Part shown: in pieces, positions 22,727 to 30,533 of the stretch
Layout of the letters: the number at the start of each line of letters is the position of its first letter
How positions within the stretch are numbered: the stretch's first letter is position 1
Source: CAYVBN01 sp964538565
GTDB taxonomy: Bacteria > Pseudomonadota > Alphaproteobacteria > Rhizobiales > Xanthobacteraceae
Assembly: GCA_964538565.1 (NCBI GenBank)
Contig: CAZIGW010000042.1
Coordinates: forward strand, 1-32,982
DNA length: 32,982 bases
Reading direction: 5' to 3'
Notes under the pieces: model-generated
What the model saw: the letters and a program-made list of their open reading frames with translations, nothing else
Database searches by the model: none
Told to the model about the DNA's origin: nothing
Made by a program: the position numbers and the translations under genes

Positions 22727-23041
22727 GGCCCCGCTGGCGCGCGTCCGGCGTGGCGCGCCCCCGTCCGGGCGGGCGGCCTTGCTGCGGCGACGGTCTGCGG
22801 AGCGGGAAAACATCAGGCCGAAGATTTGCGGCCGGGATACGGACCACGAAATGGACCAGGACATGGACGCCCCCGTTGCGGTTTCAGCGGTGCACAACCT
22901 CCGCATGGTACCGTCGCGGTCGGAACATTACAAGAACAAAATGAATATGAAATGTGTACGGCCCTTCCCGGGCCGCGCGCGCCCTCGCTCGGCAGTTGCG
23001 CTTGGCATTGGCACCGGCGCCCATTTCGGTGCGCCGTCTCG

Positions 23042-23058
23042 AAAAAACCCCTCAGGGT
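23042..23058 (-). terminator. Compact terminator overlapping the stop codon of the upstream exported-protein gene
   Basis: On the minus strand ACCC-TGAG-GGGT is followed by six T in total (23047-23042). The TGA stop codon (23054-23052) forms most of the loop. The stem is only four pairs, so it is a weak candidate apart from the T-run. Confidence 0.35.
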
Positions 23059-23510
23059 CGCGCCATCCGGCAGGCCGGATTGTATGCCCAGTTGCGGTCG
23101 AGGCCGACGACGCACCATTCGACCCCGTAGGTCATGCCGATCATGCCGAGATCCTCGGCGATCGAATAATAGACCCGCCGCCTGATTCCGTCCGACACCA
23201 GCGCGGTCGCACTGCAGAAGCGTCGTGGAATGGTCGCGTCCGCCCACGGATGGAACGCCAGTTCGCGGACCTTTTCGAAGCCGACGATCTGCAGGGCCGA
23301 ATTCCAGAACCGGCTCTCCTTCTGCGCGAATCGCGCCTGGATCCTGCCGAGCGGGCCGGGTTCCTCGCACAGCGGCACCACCCGGTCGTAGCGCGGCCCG
23401 GAGAGCCAGAAGTTCTTTTCGAAGAAGCCTGCCGCGCGTCCTTCGGTCACGAACAGTGACACCGCGAGCGAAAGCGCGCAGACGGCGGCGCGACGAGAGG
23501 CGCGAGGCAT
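23052..23510 (-). CDS. Conserved exported protein of unknown function
   Basis: A 152-residue protein from ATG 23510, which has AAGGAGGGACC directly upstream; the open frame to 23609 is ignored. The signal peptide is MPRASRRAAVCALSLAVSLF, ending at about GRAA. The mature part has FFEKNFWLSGPRYDRVVPLCEE, LGRIQARFAQKESRFWNS, PRRFCSATA and the end WCVVGLDRNWAYNPACRMARP. Four cysteines in the mature chain could pair as disulfides. The sequence looks strongly constrained (many aromatic residues and few insertions), as in proteins conserved across Hyphomicrobiales, but no function is known to me. It is followed by RNase T2 on the same strand after 145-325 bases, depending on the RNase start. Confidence 0.83.
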   Translation of the reverse strand: MPRASRRAAVCALSLAVSLFVTEGRAAGFFEKNFWLSGPRYDRVVPLCEEPGPLGRIQARFAQKESRFWNSALQIVGFEKVRELAFHPWADATIPRRFCSATALVSDGIRRRVYYSIAEDLGMIGMTYGVEWCVVGLDRNWAYNPACRMARP

Positions 23511-23630
23511 GGTCCCTCCTTGGTGGCGCAGGCCGAAACGGTGCCGTGCGTCGCGGTTCGGGTCAAGACGAGGCCTCCGGCGACCCTGCCGAATGTCGCC
23601 GGCCGTCACCCCGGCGCCACGCGGCCGGTT

Positions 23631-24386
23631 TCAGCGCCAGTCACCGAGCACCGCCTGCACGAGCGCCAGGGCGGCGACCGCGGCCGTATCGGCGCGCAGG
23701 ATGCGCGGGCCAAGCGCCAGCCGCACGACGGCTGGACGGCGGGCGAGCGCCTCGCGCTCCTCTTCGGCGAAGCCGCCCTCGGGCCCGACCAGCACCGTCA
23801 CACCGCGCTTGCCGCCCGCGGCGGGCCGCGCGGCCGTCAGCGCCGCCACCGGGTCGGCGACGTCGGCGTCCTCATCGCAGAAGACAAGCAGGCGCGAGGG
23901 ATCGAGGCCGCGGAGCGCCTGCGAGAGGGCGGCTGGCTCCATCACTTCCGGCAGCGTCAGGATGCCGCACTGCTCGGCCGCCTCGACCGCGTTCGCCCGC
24001 ATGCGGGCGACGTTGACGCGCTCGGCCTGCGTATGTCGGGTGATCACCGGCTGCAGGCGCGACACGCCCATTTCGACCGCCTTCTGCACCATGTAGTCGA
24101 GGCGGGCACGCTTGAGCGGCGCGAACGCGTAGTGGAGATCCCCGGCGGGTGTCTGCCCGCGCGTCTGTTCCTCGCTGCGCAGGGCAACGCCGTGGCGGCC
24201 CGCGGCCAGGAGGCTGCCGCGCCATTCGCCGTCGCGCCCGTTGAACACGAGCACCCGGTCGCCCGGCTTGAGCCGCAGAACGCCCGTGAGATAATGGCTT
24301 CGGGCGCGATCGAGTCCGACCTCGAGGCCGGGCCCGAGCGGTTGATCAACCCAAAGACGAGGGCTGCGGAAATCGTAGCGCGCCAT
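23631..24386 (-). CDS. rsmE: 16S rRNA (uracil(1498)-N3)-methyltransferase
   Basis: A SPOUT-class (knotted) methyltransferase modifying U1498 of 16S rRNA. It has 251 residues: an N-terminal PUA-like domain (RSHYLTGVLRLKPGDRVLVF at 29-48) and the SPOUT knot with LVGPEGGF at 199-206 and LGPRILRADTAA at 225-236. The middle PLKRARLDYMVQKAVEMGV is also characteristic. The frame is open to 24545 but MARYDFRSPRLWV at 24386 is the family start and has GGGGTCAGG upstream. A 17-base inverted repeat (24396-24412) lies just before that site. Confidence 0.95.
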   Translation of the reverse strand: MARYDFRSPRLWVDQPLGPGLEVGLDRARSHYLTGVLRLKPGDRVLVFNGRDGEWRGSLLAAGRHGVALRSEEQTRGQTPAGDLHYAFAPLKRARLDYMVQKAVEMGVSRLQPVITRHTQAERVNVARMRANAVEAAEQCGILTLPEVMEPAALSQALRGLDPSRLLVFCDEDADVADPVAALTAARPAAGGKRGVTVLVGPEGGFAEEEREALARRPAVVRLALGPRILRADTAAVAALALVQAVLGDWR

Positions 24387-24395
24387 CCTGACCCC

Positions 24396-24412
24396 AGCGG
24401 AACCGATCCGCT
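24396..24412 (-). promoter_or_regulatory. Hairpin next to the rsmE ribosome-binding site
   Basis: AGCGGA-ACCGA-TCCGCT, perfect 6-base arms, ends ten bases before the rsmE ATG and abuts the GGGGTCAGG ribosome-binding region. It could be an operator or modulate translation. Chance is possible at this GC content. Confidence 0.25.
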
Positions 24413-24661
24413 TTAGCCGGGGCCGGGGCGGCGCGCCAGAGACGACCGGAACCGCCTGGCGAGGAGTGGTCTGCCGCCGTATCGCCGAATTCGCGGCGCT
24501 GTTGAGACGCGCGGGCCTGACCGGAGCGAATCGGATCGCCGGCAAGACCCCCGCGCCACACGGAAACCCGGAACGCGATCGGACGCATCCCGTGTCCGCC
24601 TCGCCGTTGGCGTTCTAGAATGGCTGCGCGGGGTGAAGGCCACGCCAGGAGGGGAAACGAA

Positions 24662-25168
24662 ATGGGTGCCATCAGGTCTTGCCGCGCGCTGCCGCTCATC
24701 GGGCTTCTGGCGCTGCCGGCGGCGCACGCATCGGCCCAGGGCATGCCGCCGCAGCCCGGGCAGCCGGGGGTGCCGCCGTGCGTCAGCCAGTTCATGCAGC
24801 TGCGCCAGGAAGTCGAGAAGCGCGGCCTCGCCGCCAAGGCCGGCAACGAGCACCATGTCTCGCGCGAGGAGATGTGCAAGCTGATCCAGGCCTACGCGGC
24901 GGCGGAAACCAAGATGGTCAAATACGCCGAGGACAACAACGTGTGGTGCGGAATTCCCGCGCAGATCGTCGAGCAGATGAAGACCGGCCACGCGAAGACG
25001 CTCAAGGTGCGGCAGGCCGCCTGTGCGGCCGGGCCGGTCGGACCCGCCAAGCCGGCCGCGCCGACCCTGAGCGATGCGCTCGGCACCACCCGCGTGCCGG
25101 ATGCCGCAACGACCAAGACCGGCCGCGGCACGCTCGATTCGCTGACCGGCAATCCGATCGCGCGATGA
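24662..25168 (+). CDS. Exported protein of unknown function coupled to ubiA
   Basis: A 168-residue protein from ATG 24662, with AGGAGGGGAAA just upstream. The signal peptide is MGAIRSCRALPLIGLLALPA, ending HASA, cut before QGMPP. The mature N-terminus is Pro/Gln/Gly-rich, then comes a helical domain CVSQFMQLRQEVEKRGLAAK, EEMCKLIQAYAAAETKMVKY and NNVWCGIPAQIVEQMKTGH with four cysteines counting CAAG, followed by a Pro/Ala/Thr-rich tail. Its stop overlaps the ubiA start as ATGA. I recognise it only as a type of Hyphomicrobiales exported protein; no function is known. The linkage to ubiA suggests co-expression, not necessarily a shared role. Confidence 0.82.
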   Translation: MGAIRSCRALPLIGLLALPAAHASAQGMPPQPGQPGVPPCVSQFMQLRQEVEKRGLAAKAGNEHHVSREEMCKLIQAYAAAETKMVKYAEDNNVWCGIPAQIVEQMKTGHAKTLKVRQAACAAGPVGPAKPAAPTLSDALGTTRVPDAATTKTGRGTLDSLTGNPIAR

Positions 25169-26091
25169 GCGAGAGCGGACGCGTCGCCGACGCGACCGGA
25201 AACTGGGTCGACACGCTCGCGCCGGCGTGGTCACGGCCCTATCTGCGGCTTTCCCGCCTGGACCGGCCGATCGGCTCCTGGCTCCTCCTCCTGCCGTGCT
25301 GGTGGTCGAGCGCGCTCGCCAGCGTTCATGCGGGCGCGCGCGTGCCCGCCTTCGCGCACCTCGCGCTGTTCTTCGTCGGCGCCTTCGCGATGCGCGGGGC
25401 GGGCTGCACCTGGAACGACATCGTCGACCGCGACCTCGACACCCGGGTGGAGCGCACGCGCTCGCGCCCGATCCCGTCGGGCCAGGTGAGCGTGCGCGCC
25501 GCGGCCGCCTTCCTCCTCGCGCAGGCGCTCGTCGGTTTCGCAATCCTGCTGCAGTTCAACCGGTTCACGATTCTCACCGGGATCGCCTCGCTTGCCGTGG
25601 TGGCGATCTACCCGTTCATGAAGCGGATCACCTACTGGCCGCAGATCGTGCTCGGGCTGGCGTTCTCGTGGGGCGCGCTCATGGGCTGGCCGGCGCAGTT
25701 CGGGCGCCTCGACCCCGCGCCGCTCCTGCTCTACGCCGGCTCGATCGCCTGGGTGATCGCCTACGACACGATCTACGCCCATCAGGACCGCGAGGACGAC
25801 GCGCTGATCGGCATCCGTTCCACCGCACTGCTGTTCGGCACGCGCACCAAGCCGATGCTGGTCGCGTTCTATTCGCTCGCCGTGGCGCTGATCGGATGGG
25901 CCGGCCTGCTTGCGGGCGGCGGCGCCGCGTTCGCGCTCGGTCTTGCGGGCTTCGCCGGCTATCTGTTCTGGCAGGTCGCCCGCCTCGACGTCGACGATCC
26001 CGCGCTCTGCCTCGCGCTCTTCAAGTCGAACCGCGACGCCGGGCTCGTGCTGTTCGCCGGGCTGCTGCTCGACGCCGCTCTCGGCCGCTGA
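25165..26091 (+). CDS. ubiA: 4-hydroxybenzoate polyprenyltransferase
   Basis: Inner-membrane prenyltransferase that joins 4-hydroxybenzoate to the polyprenyl diphosphate chain in ubiquinone synthesis. It has 308 residues with eight to nine hydrophobic segments. The first Asp-rich motif is NDIVDRDLD at 84-92 followed by RTRSRPIPSG, and the second is DTIYAHQDREDD at 201-212; both bind Mg-diphosphate. The LDRPIGSWLLLLPCWW segment at 32-47 is typical of UbiA. The ATG at 25165 overlaps the stop of the preceding gene. The frame is also open through the upstream gene in this phase but the overlap start is the natural one. Confidence 0.96.
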   Translation: MSESGRVADATGNWVDTLAPAWSRPYLRLSRLDRPIGSWLLLLPCWWSSALASVHAGARVPAFAHLALFFVGAFAMRGAGCTWNDIVDRDLDTRVERTRSRPIPSGQVSVRAAAAFLLAQALVGFAILLQFNRFTILTGIASLAVVAIYPFMKRITYWPQIVLGLAFSWGALMGWPAQFGRLDPAPLLLYAGSIAWVIAYDTIYAHQDREDDALIGIRSTALLFGTRTKPMLVAFYSLAVALIGWAGLLAGGGAAFALGLAGFAGYLFWQVARLDVDDPALCLALFKSNRDAGLVLFAGLLLDAALGR

Positions 26092-26175
26092 GTTCTTTTC
26101 GCCGCACCGGTACGGCGTTGCCACCAGCCCCCGTTCGAACCTAAGGTCAGGTCCCGTTAGGACAGGGAGACAAGA

Positions 26176-27141
26176 ATGTTGCGCTTGAACGTGTCTGCAT
26201 GCGTCGCGGCGTTGCTGGCCGTGATCGGAGCGGCCCCGGCGGCCCATGCCGAGGATAGCTTCAAGGTGGCGGTGGGCGCCCGGGGGGTCGGGGAAACCTT
26301 CGTCCCCGAGCTTGGACAGAACGCCGGCATCTTCAGGAAGCACGGCCTGTCGCTCGAGATCCTCTACACGCAGGGCGGCGGCGAGACGCAGCAGGTGGTG
26401 ATCTCCGACAGCGCCCAGATCGGCGTCGCGGTCGGATTCTCCGGCACGCTCTCCGCATTTTCCAAGGGCGCGCCGATCCGCATCATCGGCTCGACCTTCA
26501 CGGGCGGCAGCCAGCTGTTCTGGTACGTGCCGGCAAACTCGCCGATCAAGAGCGTCAAGGAGGCCGAGGGCAAGACCGTCGCCTATTCGACCAACGGCTC
26601 CTCGACCCATTCGGCGGTGCTCGCGCTGCAGAAGCACTTCGGCGTCAAATTCAAGCCGACGCCGACCGGCGCCGCGCCGGCGACCTTCACGCAGGTGATG
26701 AGCGGGCAGATCGACGTCGGCTGGGCCGGCGCGCCGTTCGGGGTCGAGGCGGTCGAGGCCGGCAAGACGCGCGTGCTGATGAAGGCCTCCGACGATCCCG
26801 AGCTCAACCGGCAGACGATCCGGCTGATGGTCGCCAACGCCGACGAACTCAAGAACCGCAAGGACGTGTTCGTGCGCTACATGCGCGCCTACCGGGAAAC
26901 GCTCGACTGGGTCTATTCCACGCCCGAGGGCCTGCGTGCCTACGCCAAGTGGGCGAGCATTCCGGAGAATGTCGCCAAGCGCGCCCTGCAGGAGTTCCTG
27001 CCCAAGGCGGCGGTCGACCCGGATCGCATCTCCGGCCTCGACGACGTGATGGCGGACGCGGTGACGTTCAAATACATCCCGCAGCCGCTGTCGAAGGCGC
27101 AGCTCGACGAGCTGATCCAGATTCCCGAGCGCAAGCACTGA
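26176..27141 (+). CDS. ABC-type substrate-binding protein, NMT1/SsuA (sulfonate/nitrate/taurine) type
   Basis: A 321-residue periplasmic binding protein. The signal peptide MLRLNVSACVAALLAVIGAA ends PAAHA, cut before EDSFKV. The body has FVPELGQNAGIFRKHGLSLE, the loop YTQGGGETQQVVISDSAQIGVA and NGSSTHSAVLALQKHFG, followed by the second lobe, as in the NMT1/SsuA family. These bind sulfonates, nitrate, pyrimidine or related anions, and the ligand cannot be read from the sequence. GGGAGA precedes the start at 26176. No permease or ATPase gene adjoins it: ubiA lies upstream and a convergent DUF6101 gene downstream, so it is an orphan in this window. Confidence 0.9.
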   Translation: MLRLNVSACVAALLAVIGAAPAAHAEDSFKVAVGARGVGETFVPELGQNAGIFRKHGLSLEILYTQGGGETQQVVISDSAQIGVAVGFSGTLSAFSKGAPIRIIGSTFTGGSQLFWYVPANSPIKSVKEAEGKTVAYSTNGSSTHSAVLALQKHFGVKFKPTPTGAAPATFTQVMSGQIDVGWAGAPFGVEAVEAGKTRVLMKASDDPELNRQTIRLMVANADELKNRKDVFVRYMRAYRETLDWVYSTPEGLRAYAKWASIPENVAKRALQEFLPKAAVDPDRISGLDDVMADAVTFKYIPQPLSKAQLDELIQIPERKH

Positions 27142-27192
27142 ACGGGCGCGGGCGCGCGGAGCGTGAGGGGCGCGCGAGGCGCCGCGTTCGCG

Positions 27193-27765
27193 TCAGTTGC
27201 GCGCGATGATCTCGCGTTCGCGATGGATCACGGTCGCGGCCGCGGGGCGGCCGGGCTTGCGCCGCATCAGGATGCGCGGACGACGCTTCGCCATGCCGCG
27301 GCGGCGGCGGCGGCGCTCGCAGGCCGAGGCGACGCGCACGGCGCCGAGCCGCGCGAAGGGTTCGCGCAACCGGCCATCGGCATCGGCGACCAGAAGGGGA
27401 AGATCGAGGACGCGCGCCCAGAGCTGCCATTCGGCGATCACGTCCGTTCCGTCGGCGGCGACGAACAACGGCACCGACAGCGCCGGATCGCGGTGCTCCA
27501 GCACGACCGCGACCGCGCCTTCGGACGCAGCGGTCGGCGGCACGACGCGGATCGCCACGCCGAGGTACATGGAGACCGGCAGCGACACGGCCATCGGCAC
27601 GCCGCGCACCGCACGGCGCAGGATCACGCGTTCACGGGAGAGATCGACGAGGCGGACGCGCTCGTCGGCGGTCGCGTCGCTGGCCGCAAAGCGGACCGGC
27701 AAGGTCAAAGGGTCGAGCCGCAACGCGCGGCTCGACCCGGCAGGAGCGAGCCCGCCGCCACTCAT
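27193..27765 (-). CDS. DUF6101 family protein
   Basis: A 190-residue protein with the family start SSRALRLDPLTLPVRFAASD, then RVRLVDLSRERVILRRAVRGVPMAVSLPV, SMYLGVAIRV and EWQLWARVLDLPLLV. No signal peptide or membrane segment is visible. The C-terminus is very basic (ACERRRRRRGMAKRRPRILMRRKPGRP), which may bind nucleic acid or acidic membrane lipids. I recognise the family from Hyphomicrobiales annotation; no function is known. GAGGCG lies before the ATG at 27765. It is convergent with the binding-protein gene and divergent from pmbA. Confidence 0.82.
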   Translation of the reverse strand: MSGGGLAPAGSSRALRLDPLTLPVRFAASDATADERVRLVDLSRERVILRRAVRGVPMAVSLPVSMYLGVAIRVVPPTAASEGAVAVVLEHRDPALSVPLFVAADGTDVIAEWQLWARVLDLPLLVADADGRLREPFARLGAVRVASACERRRRRRGMAKRRPRILMRRKPGRPAAATVIHREREIIARN

Positions 27766-28067
27766 GGACGCCTCACGAATTTCCCTGTCGGGCTCTGCGG
27801 CCCGTAAGTCGGGGACGAAGATAGGGGCGCGCCGTCGCAGACCGCTTAATAACGCTGGTTAATCAGTGGTTTGCTTCCGGTTCCCTGCGCTCATGATTGA
27901 CGAGAGGTTGCCGCGATTGCTCGACTTGTGTGGATATGCGCATATGCCTTCGAATCGGCGGCGCGGGCGGCGGCTTGATCGACCGCCGATCGGCCCCATC
28001 TGAACGACACTGCCATCACGCGCATCTTCTCCCGAGTTCTTCCGAGCGAATCCTGGATCGCCCCCGC
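27766..28067. other. Divergent intergenic region between DUF6101 gene and pmbA
   Basis: 302 bases. No gene is supported although one frame is open. It has an AT-richer stretch at 27845-27900 (TTAATAACGCTGGTTAA) and a perfect 12-base palindrome ATATGCGCATAT at 27934-27945, both possible regulatory sites. No clear -35/-10 pair was found. Confidence 0.45.
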
Positions 28068-29420
28068 ATGTCGTCCCTGTTCGACCAATCGGCGCTCGCG
28101 GCCCTCGCGCACCGGCTGATCGAGGCGGCGCGCCGGGCCGGCGCCGAGGCCGCCGACGCCATGGCGGTGCGCTCGATCTCGCTCTCGGTCGAGGTGCGCG
28201 ACGGAACGGTCGAAGAATCCGAGCGCGCCGAGGGCGACAACGTCGGGCTGCGCGTGTTCGTCGGCCGCCGTCAGGCGGTCGTCTCGACCAACGATCTCAG
28301 CGGCAATTCCGCCGACGCGCTCGCCGAGCGCGCCGTCGCCATGGCGCGGGCCGCGCCGGAAGATCCCTTCGCCGGGCTCGCCGATCCCGATCTCCTGGCG
28401 CGCGACATTCCCGATCTCGACCTGCTCGATCCCGAGCTGCCGAGCGTCGCCGATCTCGAGCGGCGCGCGCGTGCCGCCGAGAGCGCGGGGCTCGCCGTGC
28501 CGGGCGTGACCAAGTCGGGCGGCGCCTCCGCTTCCGCCGGCATCGGCGGCTTCGTGCTGGTGACGAGCCACGGATTCTCCGGCTCCTATCTCGGCTCGCG
28601 GCACGGCGTGTCGATGCAGGGGATCGCCGGCGAAGGCACCGGCATGGAGCGCGACTACGACTTCTCCTCGGCCCTGCACGCGGCCGATCTCGAGCCGGCG
28701 GAAAAGATCGGCCGCTCGGCCGGCGAGCGCGCGGTCAAGCGGCTCAATCCACGCAAGACCGAGACGCGCCGGCTCCCGGTCGTGTTCGAGCCGCGCGTCG
28801 CCGGCTCGCTCGTCGGTCACCTGGCGTCAGCGATCAACGGCAGCGCGATCGCGCGCAAGGCGAGCTTTCTGAAAGACAAGCTCGGCAGCCGGCTGTTCGC
28901 CTCCGGCATCCGTGTCATCGACGACCCGCTGCGGCGGCGCGGGCTGCGCTCGCATCCCTTCGACGCCGAAGGCGTCGCGGTGCGCCGCACGGCGCTCGTC
29001 GAAGACGGCGTCCTGACCACGTGGCTGCTCGACTGCGCGACCGCGCGCGAGCTCGGCCTCAAGACCACCGGGCATGCGCAGCGCGGCATCTCCTCGACAC
29101 CCTCGCCCGGCGCGTCGAACCTGCATCTCGAGCCCGGCGCATCGAGCCCCGAGGCGCTGATCGGGGACGTCAAGGAGGGCCTCTACGTCACCGACCTGAT
29201 CGGCATGGGGGTCAACATCGTGACCGGCGACTACAGCCGCGGCGCGGCCGGCTTCTGGATCGAGAACGGCGCGCTCGCCTATCCGGTCAGCGAGGTGACG
29301 ATCGCGGGTCACCTGCTCGACATGTTCCGCAGCTTGACGCCGGCGAACGACCTCACGTTCCGCTACGGAACCAACGCGCCGACGATCCGCGTGGAGGGCC
29401 TGACTGTTGCGGGCCGCTGA
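28068..29420 (+). CDS. pmbA: TldD/PmbA family protein, PmbA (TldE) subunit
   Basis: In E. coli TldD and TldE (PmbA) form a heterodimeric metalloprotease that degrades unfolded peptides and matures microcin B17 and processes CcdA. This protein has 450 residues. It lacks the HExxxH zinc motif of TldD, as expected for the PmbA partner. Visible motifs are VRDGTVEESERAEGDNVGLRVFVG at about 44-67, SHGFSGSYLGSRHGVSM, and the C-terminal GLYVTDLIGMGVNIVTGDYS followed by GAAGFWIENG and YPVSEVTIAGHLLDMF. ATG 28068 gives the normal N-terminus, but its ribosome-binding site is weak. No tldD lies in the window. It overlaps cysQ by 14 bases. Confidence 0.93.
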   Translation: MSSLFDQSALAALAHRLIEAARRAGAEAADAMAVRSISLSVEVRDGTVEESERAEGDNVGLRVFVGRRQAVVSTNDLSGNSADALAERAVAMARAAPEDPFAGLADPDLLARDIPDLDLLDPELPSVADLERRARAAESAGLAVPGVTKSGGASASAGIGGFVLVTSHGFSGSYLGSRHGVSMQGIAGEGTGMERDYDFSSALHAADLEPAEKIGRSAGERAVKRLNPRKTETRRLPVVFEPRVAGSLVGHLASAINGSAIARKASFLKDKLGSRLFASGIRVIDDPLRRRGLRSHPFDAEGVAVRRTALVEDGVLTTWLLDCATARELGLKTTGHAQRGISSTPSPGASNLHLEPGASSPEALIGDVKEGLYVTDLIGMGVNIVTGDYSRGAAGFWIENGALAYPVSEVTIAGHLLDMFRSLTPANDLTFRYGTNAPTIRVEGLTVAGR

Positions 29421-30219
29421 CGCGGCAGGCGAGCGAGCGGAGCTTGCCGCCGAGCTCGTCGCCGTCGTGCACGCGGCGGGCGAACTCGCACTGCGTTACT
29501 TCGGCTCGCCGCTGAAGACGTGGACCAAGGCCAGGAACTCCCCGGTCAGCGAAGTCGACATCGCGGTCGACGCGCTCCTGCGGGAGCGCCTCGCCGCGCT
29601 GGCGCCCGACTACGGCTGGCTGTCGGAGGAAAGCGAGGACGATCCGGCACGGCTTGCCGCGCGGCGCGTGTGGATCGTCGATCCGATCGACGGGACGCGC
29701 GCCTTTCTCGCCGGACGCACCGACTGGGCGATCTCGGCGGCGCTCGCGGAGGCGGGCCGCCCGATCCTTGCCGCGCTGTTCGCGCCGGCCGGGCGGGAGA
29801 CGCTGGTCGCGGTGGCGGGGGCGGGGGCGACCTGCAACGGGGAACCCATCACCGTGCGGCCCGGAGAGCAGCTCGCCGGGGCGCTCGTCGCGGGTCCGCA
29901 GTCGCACCTCAAGCGACTTGCCGCGATCGATCCGCAGATCGTCCCCGCCCCCAAGGTCTACTCGCTCGCGCTGCGGCTTGCCCGTGTCGCCCAGGGGCGG
30001 CTCGACGCCGCCTTCGCGGCCGCCTCCGGCTACGACTGGGACCTTGCGGCGGCGGATCTTTTGGTGCACGAAGCACAGGGGGCGTTGACCACGATCGCGG
30101 GCGGGTCTCTGACGTACAATCGGCCTGAACCGACGCATGGCGCGCTGGTCGCCGCCGGGCGACCGCGCCACCGGATGCTGATCGATCTCCTGCGCACCCG
30201 TCAGGCCGAGTTCCGTTGA
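29407..30219 (+). CDS. 3'(2'),5'-bisphosphate nucleotidase / inositol-monophosphatase family (CysQ-like)
   Basis: A Mg-dependent phosphatase of 270 residues. The metal-site motifs are SEES at 73-76, WIVDPIDGTRAF at 89-100 and YDWDLAAAD at 209-217. CysQ hydrolyses 3'-phosphoadenosine 5'-phosphate left by sulfate assimilation; related family members act on inositol phosphates or histidinol phosphate, so the substrate is inferred from context in Hyphomicrobiales. The start is a TTG at 29407, decided by GGAGGG eight bases upstream; no ATG or GTG gives a full N-terminus. It overlaps pmbA by 14 bases, so translation is coupled. Confidence 0.88.
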   Translation: MRAADAAGERAELAAELVAVVHAAGELALRYFGSPLKTWTKARNSPVSEVDIAVDALLRERLAALAPDYGWLSEESEDDPARLAARRVWIVDPIDGTRAFLAGRTDWAISAALAEAGRPILAALFAPAGRETLVAVAGAGATCNGEPITVRPGEQLAGALVAGPQSHLKRLAAIDPQIVPAPKVYSLALRLARVAQGRLDAAFAAASGYDWDLAAADLLVHEAQGALTTIAGGSLTYNRPEPTHGALVAAGRPRHRMLIDLLRTRQAEFR

Positions 30220-30256
30220 TCGATCGAGCGGGATCGCGGGCGAACGGAGATTGTCG

Positions 30257-30514
30257 ATGTCGGGCAAGACGACGCCGCAGAGGCAACTGCTTCATCTCGT
30301 GTTCGGCGGCGAGTTGACGCGGATCGACGGCGTCGAGTTCAGGAATCTCGAGAAACTCGACATCGTCGGGATCTACCCGAACTACGCCAGCGCCTACGCG
30401 GCGTGGAAAGCGAAGGCGCAACAGACTGTGGACAACGCGCACATGCGGTACTTCATCGTCCACCTGCATCGGCTGCTCGATCCGGACGCCCCCCACCGCA
30501 AGCCTGCCGGTTGA
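30257..30514 (+). CDS. DUF4170 domain-containing protein
   Basis: A small 85-residue cytosolic protein. The family core is LLHLVFGGELTRIDGVEFRN followed by LDIVGIYPNYASAYAAWKAKAQQTVDNAHMRYFIVHLHRLLDP. ATG 30257 has CGGAGA six bases upstream; a TTG at 30251 is not needed. It lies 37 bases after the CysQ-like gene and 19 before the DUF374 acyltransferase gene, a position it keeps in many Hyphomicrobiales genomes next to lipid A genes. No function is established; an association with lipopolysaccharide synthesis is only a context inference. Confidence 0.88.
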   Translation: MSGKTTPQRQLLHLVFGGELTRIDGVEFRNLEKLDIVGIYPNYASAYAAWKAKAQQTVDNAHMRYFIVHLHRLLDPDAPHRKPAG

Positions 30515-30533
30515 CGAGGCAGTTCTGGCATCG

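Noticed and set aside
25231..27138. A 635-codon open frame on the minus strand
   Set aside because: Antisense to ubiA and the substrate-binding protein gene; low-complexity charged product.
27866..27882. TTAATAACGCTGGTTAA as a CtrA site
   Set aside because: The two TTAA halves are nine bases apart instead of seven, so it does not fit the consensus.
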